Shown here piece by piece: positions 7,101 through 12,997 of a stretch of 14,174 bases of DNA. Numbering within the stretch: position 1 is the stretch's first letter; every line of letters begins with the position of its first letter. The stretch is from Anaerolineales bacterium. GTDB lineage: Bacteria; Chloroflexota; Anaerolineae; Anaerolineales; UBA6663. The translations under genes and the position numbers were made by a program. The notes under the pieces were generated by a model, which saw only the letters and a list, made by a program, of their open reading frames with translations, had not been told where the DNA came from and made no database searches. The stretch is taken from contig JAGOBN010000029.1 in the NCBI GenBank assembly GCA_017999235.1, positions 1-14,174 on the forward strand, written 5' to 3'.

Positions 7101-8894
7101 GCGCAGATGCAAGCGCCGCGCCGCCGCGCCCACTTCCGGGCCAAAGCGCTCGTAGCCGCGCGCGCCGCGGGTGTGCGTCACCCCGGCCTCATCCAGCACC
7201 AGCACACAGGCCGCGTCGTAAGGCACCACGCGGGCGATGTGGCCCAGCAGGCGATCCAGCATGACGTCCAGCTCGCTCTCCAGCGTGAACTCCAGGCCCA
7301 CGTCGTTGAGCGCCTCGGCCAGCGCGCGCTGCTGCCGTTCGGTCTCGAACCAGCGCAATTTTTCCACCGCGGTCGCCAGCTGGCCGGCGATGGTTAACAG
7401 CAGGCGCTCGTCCGCGGCGGTGAAGGCCTGATAAGCCGGACGCTCGGCGTTCAAGACGCCCACCACGCGCTCGCCCACTTTGAGGGGCACGCACAGCGCG
7501 GACAGCTGGCCGGCGCCCGCCACCGCCCCCACCCGCGCCGGCCGGCCGCTGGCGGCCACTTGGCCCACCAGCCCCTGATCCAGCGCGCGGCTGACCGCCG
7601 GCGCGGCGGCGGTCCGGGGATAGCGGCGCCAGACGCCGGCGGCTTCATCCACCAGCAGCACTTCCAGACTCTCGGCCTCAAAGACCGGGCTGGCCACCGT
7701 CAGCACCTGGGCGGCCAAGTCGTCCAGCGACAGGGTGGCGGCGGCGACGCCGGCGATGGCGTTCAGGATGGTCAGCTCTTTGAGCTGGCGCTGGGAGGTC
7801 TCGGACAACTGCAGACGCTGCAGCGCGCCGGCCAGCTCGGCCCCCAGCGGCTCCGCCAGCGTCAGGAGGGCGTCCGGCAAGGGGCGGCCGGTCAGCGCGT
7901 TATCCAGCGCCAGAATGCCCAGCAAGTGCGTGTCCGCTTTCAGCGGCACCACCAACAGATCGCTGACGGGCTGCAGGGCGGTGAGCCATTCCGCCGGCAG
8001 CGCTTCGATCAGATCCGCCGGCGCCAGCCGGTACGGAGCCGAGGCCGTCCGCGACTGGCCTGGCAGCAGCCAGGCGGCCGGCGGCCGGCCGGCCAGCTCG
8101 GCCAGGAGGCCGGGCGCAAAGCCGCGCGAGAGCGCCATCGGCCGCAGCCGGCCGGTCTCGGCATCCACCCAGAGCAGGCCGCACCGATCACACTGCAGCC
8201 ACTCCGGCAGATCATCCACCAGCCGCGCCGCCAGCGCGGTCACGCTCACCGCCGCCTGGCCGGCCCGCGACACTTCCAGCAGGATATGGCGCACCTCGGT
8301 TTCCCGGCGCTGGGCTTCATACCACTGGGCGTTGACCACCGCCGTCGCCGCCTGCTCGGCAAAGGCGGTGAGCAGATCCAAATCGCCCTGCTTAAACTCG
8401 ACGTCGCGGGTCTTGCTGTCCACGTACAGGACGCCCAGCAGTTCGCCGCGCGTCCGCAGCGGCACGGCCATGATCGAGCGGAGATAATAGTTGACGACCG
8501 AGGCGCGGGCGCCGAAACGGGGATCGTTCTGGGCGTTGAGAGTGACCACGGGCGCGCCGGTCTCCACCACGGTCTGGACGACGCCGCGGCTGACCTCGAA
8601 CGCGTCTTCGGTGATGGGCTCCCCGAGGGCGTTGCGCGCCACCTGGAAGCGGAACTCGCCGGCGGCTTGATCGGCCAGCATCAGGAAGCCGCGCTCGGCG
8701 CCGGTCAGCCGGATGGCTGCGTCGATGACGATCACCAGAGCCGCGCCCAGCTCGAGCGACGAGTTGAGGGCGCGCGAGACCTCATACAGCGCTTCCAGGC
8801 GGGAAGGGTGGGGCGTGATTCTAGAGGACACCGCAGTTCGCCATGAGTTGCTCCGGGGAATATTGTAGCGCAGGCGGCCGGCGCGCCTTTGCAA
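1131..8894 (-). CDS. Giant soluble histidine kinase with about 14 GAF units, 2587 aa
   Basis: Cytosolic sensor histidine kinase of extreme length. My segmentation in residues: GAF-type units at about 32-191, 200-364, 373-516, 529-690, 701-853, 863-1013, 1026-1178, 1189-1350, 1361-1523, 1534-1676, 1687-1844, 1856-2010, 2022-2172 and 2187-2330; coiled coil about 2331-2356; HisKA with SHELRTPL and phospho-acceptor H2365; then HATPase with N box (N2480), NDGPPI as G1, LFTRFYRG as F box, and GTGLGLAI at 2542-2549 as G2. Most units close with an ALxNARLF-like helix leading into a charged linker. Units 2, 12 and 13 are the most divergent. No transmembrane, PAS, HAMP or receiver segment is seen. G1 has Asn where many kinases have Asp, a variant known in other HATPases. 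Ligands are unknown; no bilin-type Cys-His is present. No receiver gene is adjacent. The start is uncertain: TTG at 8894 (GGGAG 9 bases upstream) or GTG at 8831. Gene and kinase call are firm. Confidence 0.93.
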   Translation of the reverse strand: MQRRAGRLRYNIPRSNSWRTAVSSRITPHPSRLEALYEVSRALNSSLELGAALVIVIDAAIRLTGAERGFLMLADQAAGEFRFQVARNALGEPITEDAFEVSRGVVQTVVETGAPVVTLNAQNDPRFGARASVVNYYLRSIMAVPLRTRGELLGVLYVDSKTRDVEFKQGDLDLLTAFAEQAATAVVNAQWYEAQRRETEVRHILLEVSRAGQAAVSVTALAARLVDDLPEWLQCDRCGLLWVDAETGRLRPMALSRGFAPGLLAELAGRPPAAWLLPGQSRTASAPYRLAPADLIEALPAEWLTALQPVSDLLVVPLKADTHLLGILALDNALTGRPLPDALLTLAEPLGAELAGALQRLQLSETSQRQLKELTILNAIAGVAAATLSLDDLAAQVLTVASPVFEAESLEVLLVDEAAGVWRRYPRTAAAPAVSRALDQGLVGQVAASGRPARVGAVAGAGQLSALCVPLKVGERVVGVLNAERPAYQAFTAADERLLLTIAGQLATAVEKLRWFETERQQRALAEALNDVGLEFTLESELDVMLDRLLGHIARVVPYDAACVLVLDEAGVTHTRGARGYERFGPEVGAAARRLHLRVAETENLRMMAATGQPLIVADVLANPAWVVIESSSVLRSWVGAPILTRGRAVAFLSLERAEPGAYQPEHARWLAAFAGYAALALQNVALLEAAERRAAELDAVRTASLSLTSSLDLPEVLRAVLRGALSLLPSAGSAGIFLYQPERMEFGAALWADGRADPLPAPRPHGLTYTVARSGEPLVISDLRAHPLFRAAPPAGLGAMISLPLKIGARVVGVMNVAYPEPRALAEAELRIVQLLGEQAAAAIENARLFEAARKQVAELTVLHAVALAGSTSADVDALLEHVTRLSGDYLEARHFGVWLVDRTGLVLHPHASFRGAQSTVILIGEGLIGRVAQTGRAEHAADLTFAPADQSVHPDTRSQIGVPLRVNGSVVGVLDAESERRAAFSEADERLLGTVASQLSTALERARLFEAERAARAQADTLREVAGLLNTPLERAALLSQILEQLARLVRYESASIMLLEDDDQLRLAAHRGFRISAQVLETLVIGGLEHVRAVLADREPLLIANTAGDDRWQQLPGSEYIRCWLGVPLVVKDRALGILNLDSDQPGFYSHHDAEVALALANQAAVALDRLRLWEETQQRERELAILLDVARAVSSSLELDEVLHHVALAATQTLHMDGCALSTYEPAARQVATLKWYTRAAPAGVLFTGAYALEQFPVTERVIVQEDIAVVRADDPLADPAEAAVLRPTGYQTLLMLGVRASGRPVGLMELFSTDAARQFTDADLRLARAIADQTGVALENARLFRAEREQRELAEALRAAAASLGSSLDFDAVLDRLLDHIAGVVPYDTASLLLVDELVERAWVVRQRGFEQWGPAAAAAVKDAAWVIAETPALQQMVETGQASVISAVAAAAEGLPVAGVAARYSWVGAPVLAQGGVLAFVSLDKVAAGFYQPKHAERLAAFASQVGLALQNARLYAAERRRVTALTTLHDVALELGTRRQPQALLEAILAGARRLLQASAGVFYTLVPETEILAPVVEHHLPARLAGRNLTLGEEMAGRVALTGETLVAAGDLEPRSTLGVPVQWQGQLLGVLVLWDERPARFGEADVDMIRLFADRAAIAYENVRLVAALEKEKRRLELLVNLSQSLASTLDPDEVALRAMDLMRGATGADRAVLYLAEPEAAGLRLRALSGFAGLQAAEVAQVVPPGQGVVGYAAQYRRPLALPDVARDPRWVFLPRLDEQVRSAVIVPLLAGDALIGVVSLLGEQPHFYQDEHLPLLVAAAVPVALALQNAGLFAAEARRVHYLTVLNEITRSAVAIADLPKLLQALVDCLGELTGADACDLALWDEARQRPVAAGAHSSWRGLPPWPAPLQAALTRAILQAGQPVIIPDVTATPLLEPAWSTGGARLALLGLPLAAGDQQLGVALIAFQAPHVFSQAESQRAEQAAGQIALGLARARLFDETRRNAEELALASDLLRQLSMAPDILGQFAKLAAGLKRLAGCQFVLLALLAPDRQALLLAGVDETGLTPEARLPLDDHWLRPELVLSQPRFVEAVAESAEPLDQALGALGVSGWAALPLRAGQHGSGALGLFWTEAASRPLLNVTLLSQIMDALALAVEKNRLLKETLRRAAELEAITVVSADLRALDAAPDLLEILIDRSLTVFRAEAGAILMPVEARGELAYILHRNLPATVYRQVLPLTGSVAGQVFQGGRPVRAEAPAGGASALYAPLRAGHDIIGVLTITAGAQRLFTEADLRLLNTLAEVGGNALQRARVLETLEQRVVERTRELARANEQLKELDRLKDQFVSNVSHELRTPLTAIKLHLGLLDKRGAEALPRYLPVLQRETERLRRLIEDLLDLSRLRSHSAPVRREPQRLDALLTHVLALYATRAEEREVRLRHLVNETLPRVWVDQAQLTQVFANLIANAVAYTARGGQVTVSSDRAAAGQLDGVVVRVHNDGPPISPEDLAHLFTRFYRGQVARESGEPGTGLGLAISKEIVEQHAGLIDVISAEGQGTTFTVWLPLASGDAAAA
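8821..8867 (-). promoter_or_regulatory. Kinase 5' region: -10-like box, SD and out-of-frame mini-ORF
   Basis: On the minus strand, TACAAT (8867-8862) resembles a -10 box with no good -35. GGAG (8854-8851) follows, and six bases later an ATG (8844) reads MANCGVL then TAG (8823-8821). This frame is one base off the kinase frame. The kinase's GTG candidate (8831) lies inside this mini-ORF. Possible meanings are a leader peptide, a chance match, or a single-base indel that has split the true start from the gene. If the TACAAT box is real, the TTG start at 8894 would lie outside the transcript. Confidence 0.35.
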
Positions 8895-8916
8895 GCGCGC
8901 CGACTCCCGTTATAAT
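8889..8916 (+). promoter_or_regulatory. Sigma-70-type promoter of tRNA-Gly
   Basis: TTGCAA (8889-8894) and a perfect TATAAT (8911-8916) are separated by 16 bases. Transcription would start near 8923, about 14 bases before the mature tRNA 5' end at 8937. The -35 overlaps the complement of the kinase's possible TTG start codon, so tRNA and kinase expression share DNA here. Confidence 0.65.
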
Positions 8917-8936
8917 CCGGCCGGTTACGCCAAAAC

Positions 8937-9008
8937 GCGGGTGTAGTTCAGTGGTAGAACGCTTGCTTCCCAAGCAAGATATCACGGGTTCGAATCCCGT
9001 CACCCGCT
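8937..9008 (+). tRNA. tRNA-Gly, anticodon CCC
   Basis: A full cloverleaf is readable: acceptor GCGGGTG (8937-8943) pairs with CACCCGC (9001-9007); D arm GTTC-AGTGGTA-GAAC; anticodon stem CTTGC/GCAAG with loop TTCCCAA and anticodon CCC at 8969-8971; five-base variable loop; T arm ACGGG-TTCGAAT-CCCGT; discriminator T at 9008. The anticodon reads GGG (Gly). The 3' CCA is not encoded, so it must be added by the nucleotidyltransferase. There is no obvious terminator after it; the following 72 bases before the hydrolase hold no other recognisable element except a weak AT-rich patch near 9041-9050. Confidence 0.97.
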
Positions 9009-9080
9009 CTGCTGTGCTCGGCCCGGCCGCCCCTGGCTTGGAAATATATGCCGGGCGTTGCCGTCCCCGCTTGAGCGCCC

Positions 9081-10073
9081 ATGCCACCATCCAAAAAACC
9101 ACCGCTGGGATGTAGTGTCCGCTCGGCCGGCGTCGGCGTGCTGACGCTCCTAATCCTATTGGTCCTGGGGCCGTTCCTGGTGCCGGTCGGCAATCTGCCC
9201 CAGGCGCAGCCACTCGAAGCGCTGGCCGACCCCGACAGCCGCTTCATCACCGTCAACGCGGTGCGCGTGCATTACAAGGAACAAGGCGCCGGCCCGCGCG
9301 CGCTGATCTTGCTGCACGGCCTGGGCGCCAGCACCTTCACCTGGCAGGCCGTCCTTCCCGCGCTGGCGGCGGAGGGCCGTGTGCTGGCGCTCGACCGGCC
9401 CGGCTTTGGCTTAACCAGCCGGCCCCGGCCCGGCACATGGGCCGAGGTCAATCCTTACAGCCCGGAAGGCCAGACCGCTCTGGTGCTGGGTTTTATGGAA
9501 GCGCTGGCCATCGAGCGCACGGTGCTGGTGGGCCATTCGGCCGGCGGCACGCTGGCGGCGCAGTTCGCCCTGGCGCACCCGGAGCGCGTGGAAGCCCTGG
9601 TCCTGGTCGACGCGGCGGTGTATCAGGGCGGCGGGACACCCGCGGTTCTGGCCCCGCTGCTTAACAGCCCGCAGGCGCAGCACCTCGGCCCGCTGGTCGG
9701 GCGCGCCTTTATTGGGAATCTGCCGCAGTTTATCCGCGGCCTGTGGGCCGATCCCACCCGAATCACCCCGGAGATTTTGGCCGGCTACCAAAAACCGTTC
9801 CAGGCGGAAGACGCCGACCTGGGCTTCTGGCAGCTGGTGGCGGCCAGCCAGAGCACGACTCTCGCCCCGCAGTTGTCGGCGTTGACGATGCCGGCCCTGG
9901 TGCTGACCGGCGCGCAAGATACCACGGTGCCCGTGGACCAATCCGCGCGGCTGGCACGGGAACTGCCTAACGCGGAGTACGCGGCGCTGGCTCAGTGCGG
10001 CCACCTGCCGCAGGAGGAATGCCCGGCCGCGCTGCTGGCGGCGCTGCAGCCTTTTCTGCAGCGTCTGCCCTAG
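9081..10073 (+). CDS. Membrane-anchored alpha/beta hydrolase, 330 aa
   Basis: Alpha/beta-hydrolase fold enzyme with an N-terminal anchor. Residues about 16-36 form one hydrophobic helix after a basic N-terminus, so the catalytic domain is probably held on the outer face of the membrane (signal anchor). Catalytic elements are visible: HGLG at 79-82 for the oxyanion hole, DRPGFG at 105-110, nucleophile elbow GHSAG with S153, acid D280 in TGAQDTTVP, and H308 in CGHLPQEE. The cap region lies about 180-250. Length and layout match the broad esterase/haloperoxidase/epoxide-hydrolase-like family; Ser as nucleophile argues against a haloalkane dehalogenase. The substrate cannot be read from the sequence. 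The ATG at 9081 has no strong Shine-Dalgarno, but it is the start that keeps the basic residues before the helix. It lies 17 bases before the glycosyltransferase start, so the two may be one transcription unit. Confidence 0.88.
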   Translation: MPPSKKPPLGCSVRSAGVGVLTLLILLVLGPFLVPVGNLPQAQPLEALADPDSRFITVNAVRVHYKEQGAGPRALILLHGLGASTFTWQAVLPALAAEGRVLALDRPGFGLTSRPRPGTWAEVNPYSPEGQTALVLGFMEALAIERTVLVGHSAGGTLAAQFALAHPERVEALVLVDAAVYQGGGTPAVLAPLLNSPQAQHLGPLVGRAFIGNLPQFIRGLWADPTRITPEILAGYQKPFQAEDADLGFWQLVAASQSTTLAPQLSALTMPALVLTGAQDTTVPVDQSARLARELPNAEYAALAQCGHLPQEECPAALLAALQPFLQRLP

Positions 10074-10090
10074 CCCGGACGCCGCTGGTG

Positions 10091-12010
10091 GTGAACGGCT
10101 CTCAACGACCCGAACCCGCGCGCCGGTTTATCGCACCCATCAGCCTGACCTTGTTGGCGGCTTTTCTGCGCCTCGCCGATCTGGATGCCTTTGCGGGCGG
10201 CGTCGATCACGCTTATCCAATTGCCCAGGTCATCCAGAGCCTGCAGACCGGGCAATGGCCGGCCCTCGGCCAATACACGTCCGTGCTGGTGGACAATCCG
10301 CCGGGCATGCCGTATTTACTGCTCGGGCCGTGGTGGCTCTTCCAAAACGTCTGGGTCATGCACGCCTTGGTGGCGCTCGCCAACGTGCTGGCCGTGCCGT
10401 TGATCTACAGCGGCCTCCGCTGGGCCATGCACGCCGAGCCGCCGGCGCAGGCGGCGGCCTTTCTCCTGGCCGTCAACCCGTGGGTCATCTATCACAGCCA
10501 AGGCACCTGGGTTCAGGGGCTGCTGGTGCTGTTCACCACGCTGACCTTTACCCTGCTGGCCCAGGCGCTGTTCGGGCCGCCGGCCCGACGGGAGCGGCGC
10601 TGGCTGGCCACGTTCGCGAGCCTGGCCGTGTTTACCCAGACGTATCTGCTGGCGTTCTTCACCGGGCTGCAAGTCGCGCTGGCGGTGGCGCTCAACTGGA
10701 AACGGGCGGCCGGGCGCGCGCTGCTGGCCGGCGTCTTGATCTTCGCCCTGCCGACCAGCGTCTATGTATTCCAGATCGCCGCCCGGGCGCCGGCCCAGTC
10801 CGATAAGCTGGCCGGTTTTTTTCAAGCCAACCGGCAGTTGGCCTTCAGCCCAACCGCCCTGGAACATGCGCTGCGCTATGTGAGCGGTCGGGATTTTGGG
10901 GCCGTCTACGGCAATGACGGCTCCCCCGCTTGGCAGACCCGGCAGCGGCTGGCCGGCGTCCTCAGCGGGGTATTGGAGCTGAGCGTCCTCGCCGGCGCGG
11001 GCTATGCGCTCTGGCAGGTGGCGCGCCGGACCCCGCGCGCGGGTTTTTGGCTGTTGACGCTGCTGTGGTGGAGCCTGCCGATCGCGGCCTTGTCGCTGCC
11101 GGACTCGCCCATCCATATCCATTATCTGCTCCTCAGCCTGCCGGCCGGCATGGTGCTCAGCGCCCCGGTGCTCACCGGGCTGGTGCGGTCCAGCCTGGTC
11201 CGCTTGGCCGCAGCGGCGGTGATCACCAGCGTGTGGCTGCTCACGCTCGACGCCCACAGCCGGCTCGTGCTCAACCAGCCTGCCGGCGGCCACCTCGACC
11301 GGCTCTCACTGCGCGCCGGCCGGCAATTCCAGGCCGCCGCCGGCCCGCTGGTAGACCAATACCGGCTGACGGAAGCATACGTGCGCTGGGACTCGGCCTC
11401 CCTCACTGCCAACACGGGGCGGGCGCTGCAGGCGGTCAGCTGGTTTGAACTGCCGGATTTCCAGATTATCCCCCTCGATCGGCCGGCGCTGTACATGACG
11501 CTCCAGCACGGACAGCCCGCGCCGGTGACATTTCTGGCCAAGCGGGCGGCGCAGGTGGATTACGCCGGGAACGACTATCTGACACTGGACCTCATCCCCG
11601 CGCACAGCCGCGCGCAGATCCTGCGCCTGCCGCAGCATCCGGTGGGCTGGCCGACCGCGCAAGGCTTGACCCTGGTGGGCTATGATCTGAACGGCCAGCA
11701 GCTGCGGGTGTATTACCTGCTGGAGGCGCTCGTCGAGGGACGCGCTCAATGGCTGTATGCGCCCTACGCGCATTTCACCAACGCGCGCGGCCAAATCGCC
11801 GCTAATCTCGGCGCGGCCGCCATGCCCGGATACGACTATCGCGCCGGCGACGTGTATGTGTATCAAATGGCGATTCCGCCGCTGCCGGCCGGCGCGTACA
11901 CGCTGGAACTAGGCTTGTTTGACGGCCTGCACGGCGGCCGCGGAGTGACTTTTTTGCCGCCCGGCGAAACCCCGCGCCCCGCGTACACCATCCCGCTCCG
12001 CTGGCCCTGA
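10091..12010 (+). CDS. GT39-like polytopic membrane glycosyltransferase, about 639 aa
   Basis: Large inner-membrane protein resembling the PMT/ArnT-type (GT-C fold, family 39) glycosyltransferases, which move a sugar from a polyprenyl-phosphate donor. After a short basic N-terminus come about ten hydrophobic helices up to roughly residue 390. The first external loop carries VDHAYP (D39), in the place where GT-C enzymes have their catalytic acid, and then NPPGMPYLLLGPWWLF. From about 390 the protein is soluble; the last ~115 residues (GYDLNGQQLRVYYLL ... PPLPAGAYTLELGLFD) read as a beta-rich domain of a kind I associate with Chloroflexota proteins of this type. I choose GTG 10091 (GTG 10088 is equally possible): the frame stays open upstream to 9995, but that part overlaps the hydrolase and has Ala/Gly-rich, unlikely content. 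The same GGACGCCrCTGGT context precedes the GTG start at 12998. Donor and acceptor are unknown. Confidence 0.8.
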   Translation: MNGSQRPEPARRFIAPISLTLLAAFLRLADLDAFAGGVDHAYPIAQVIQSLQTGQWPALGQYTSVLVDNPPGMPYLLLGPWWLFQNVWVMHALVALANVLAVPLIYSGLRWAMHAEPPAQAAAFLLAVNPWVIYHSQGTWVQGLLVLFTTLTFTLLAQALFGPPARRERRWLATFASLAVFTQTYLLAFFTGLQVALAVALNWKRAAGRALLAGVLIFALPTSVYVFQIAARAPAQSDKLAGFFQANRQLAFSPTALEHALRYVSGRDFGAVYGNDGSPAWQTRQRLAGVLSGVLELSVLAGAGYALWQVARRTPRAGFWLLTLLWWSLPIAALSLPDSPIHIHYLLLSLPAGMVLSAPVLTGLVRSSLVRLAAAAVITSVWLLTLDAHSRLVLNQPAGGHLDRLSLRAGRQFQAAAGPLVDQYRLTEAYVRWDSASLTANTGRALQAVSWFELPDFQIIPLDRPALYMTLQHGQPAPVTFLAKRAAQVDYAGNDYLTLDLIPAHSRAQILRLPQHPVGWPTAQGLTLVGYDLNGQQLRVYYLLEALVEGRAQWLYAPYAHFTNARGQIAANLGAAAMPGYDYRAGDVYVYQMAIPPLPAGAYTLELGLFDGLHGGRGVTFLPPGETPRPAYTIPLRWP

Positions 12011-12045
12011 CCGGCGGCCCGCGCCCCCCAAGGCGGGGCCGGCGG
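12011..12045 (+). terminator. GC-rich hairpin after the glycosyltransferase
   Basis: Immediately after the stop codon, an imperfect inverted repeat forms: CCG, mismatch, C-GGCCC, one bulged G, CGCC, loop, GGCGGGGCC-G, mismatch, CGG. It is a strong stem but has no T run (CTTCC follows), so it may be a transcript end, a 3' stabilising hairpin or just GC-rich sequence. It does sit where the operon would be expected to end. Confidence 0.4.
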
Positions 12046-12105
12046 CTTCCAACCAATTTCACACCCGGCTCCAGCCAGGGCGCGGCTAAATCGGATATCC
12101 TGCGC

Positions 12106-12111
12106 TAGAAT
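12106..12111 (+). promoter_or_regulatory. Possible -10 element for the receiver cluster
   Basis: TAGAAT matches five of six bases of the consensus -10 and sits 25 bases before the receiver start at 12137. I find no clear -35. It fits the idea that a new transcription unit starts after the hairpin, and if true it excludes the alternative ATG at 12110 as a start. Confidence 0.3.
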
Positions 12112-12136
12112 GCGGCGGACTGGAGCGCCGCCACCC

Positions 12137-12502
12137 ATGCCGCGGATTTTGTACGTGGAGGACAATCGCGATAACCGCGTGTTGGTCCGGCGGGTGCTCG
12201 AAGCCGCCGGCTTCAGTGTGAGCGAGGCCATCGACGCGCCGAGCGCGTTGGCCGAAGCGCAAACCCGCGCGCCGGATCTAATCTTGATGGATATCAACTT
12301 GCCGGGTGTGGATGGCTACACCTTGACGGCGCAGCTCAAGACCATGCCGGGGCTGCAGCAAGTCCGCGTGATTGCGCTGACCGCCAACGTCATGAAGGGC
12401 GACCGCGAAAAGACCCTGGCCGCCGGCTGTGATGGGTATATCCAAAAGCCGATCGATGTGGACGCCTTACCCGAACAGATTTCCCGCTATCTCCAGCCTT
12501 AA
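12137..12502 (+). CDS. Stand-alone CheY/DivK-like response regulator receiver, 121 aa
   Basis: Single receiver domain with no output domain, thus a phospho-carrier or a protein-interaction switch in a two-component pathway. The acidic pocket is E8-D9 in ILYVEDN, the phospho-acceptor D52 in LILMDINLPGVDG, the switch Thr T82 in VIALTANVMKGD, and the invariant Lys K104 in YIQKPID. The MKGDREKTLAAGCDGYIQKPID stretch resembles the DivK/Cph2-type single-domain receivers. The ATG at 12137 is chosen because GGAG lies 11 bases upstream and residue 2 onward begins the first beta strand; an in-frame ATG at 12110 would add nine Pro-rich residues. It is separated by 14 bases from the second receiver, so the two are probably co-transcribed. 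The kinase partner is unknown; the giant GAF kinase is the only kinase in the window. Confidence 0.92.
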   Translation: MPRILYVEDNRDNRVLVRRVLEAAGFSVSEAIDAPSALAEAQTRAPDLILMDINLPGVDGYTLTAQLKTMPGLQQVRVIALTANVMKGDREKTLAAGCDGYIQKPIDVDALPEQISRYLQP

Positions 12503-12516
12503 CTGTTGAGCCCGTT

Positions 12517-12972
12517 ATGGCCGCCAATCCGCCTACCCCATCCCACTCCTCATCCGCCTCCCGCGAGCCGGTGAATCCCAAAGACGCCACCATCTTGATT
12601 GTCGAAGATAACGTCTCCAACTTCGTGCTGATGGCGCGCATGTTGGCGTACATGGGCGTCCCGCGCTGTGAATGGAAGACCTCCGGCTGGCAGGTGGTGG
12701 AGTTTGCCGACACTTTGCCGCGGATTGACTTGATCCTCATGGACCTGCGGCTGCCCTATGAAGACGGCTACGCGGCGCTGGTCAAAGTGCGCGGCACGCC
12801 CAAGCTCAAAGACACCATCGTCGCCGCCGTCACCGCCGAGGCCAGTCAAGAACAGCTCGCCAAAGCGCGGGCCGCCGGCTTTGATGGTTTTCTAGGCAAG
12901 CCGCTCGACCCCGACCGTTTCCCAGACCAAATCCGCCGTCTGCTGCGGGGCGAGCCCGTGTGGGAGCAGTAG
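12517..12972 (+). CDS. Second stand-alone response regulator receiver, 151 aa
   Basis: Receiver-only protein with a disordered Ser/Pro-rich N-terminal extension of about 24 residues. Pocket residues are E30-D31 in ILIVEDN, phospho-acceptor D76 in LILMDLRLPYEDGY, T106 in VAAVTAEAS, and K128 in FLGKPLD. The loop after helix 1 (GVPRCEWKTSGWQVVEFAD) is a few residues longer than in CheY and has a Trp-rich character, and the C-terminus ends in GEPVWEQ; the protein is clearly not a recent copy of the receiver just upstream. A GTG at 12571 would remove the extension and start just before the first strand; neither start has a strong Shine-Dalgarno. It lies 14 bases after the first receiver and 25 bases before the membrane GAF gene, all co-directional. 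The receiver call is firm; its target is unknown. Confidence 0.92.
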   Translation: MAANPPTPSHSSSASREPVNPKDATILIVEDNVSNFVLMARMLAYMGVPRCEWKTSGWQVVEFADTLPRIDLILMDLRLPYEDGYAALVKVRGTPKLKDTIVAAVTAEASQEQLAKARAAGFDGFLGKPLDPDRFPDQIRRLLRGEPVWEQ

Positions 12973-12997
12973 CCGGCCGCCGCTCGGGACGCCACTG

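Noticed and set aside
1131..8894. Phytochrome or cyanobacteriochrome light sensor
   Set aside because: I found no Cys-His bilin-attachment motif or PHY domain in any GAF unit, so light sensing is not supported.
8843..9256. Frames of 90-130 codons crossing the tRNA gene on both strands
   Set aside because: They run through a perfect tRNA cloverleaf and their products look like no protein family; such translated tRNA fragments are a common annotation artefact.
9995..10090. N-terminal extension of the glycosyltransferase inside the hydrolase gene
   Set aside because: It reads as Ala/Gly-rich filler from another frame of the hydrolase end; the basic residues and first helix come after GTG 10091.
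12110..12136. Upstream ATG as the start of the first receiver
   Set aside because: It adds a short Pro-rich leader, has no Shine-Dalgarno, and overlaps a -10-like box; the ATG at 12137 has GGAG upstream.
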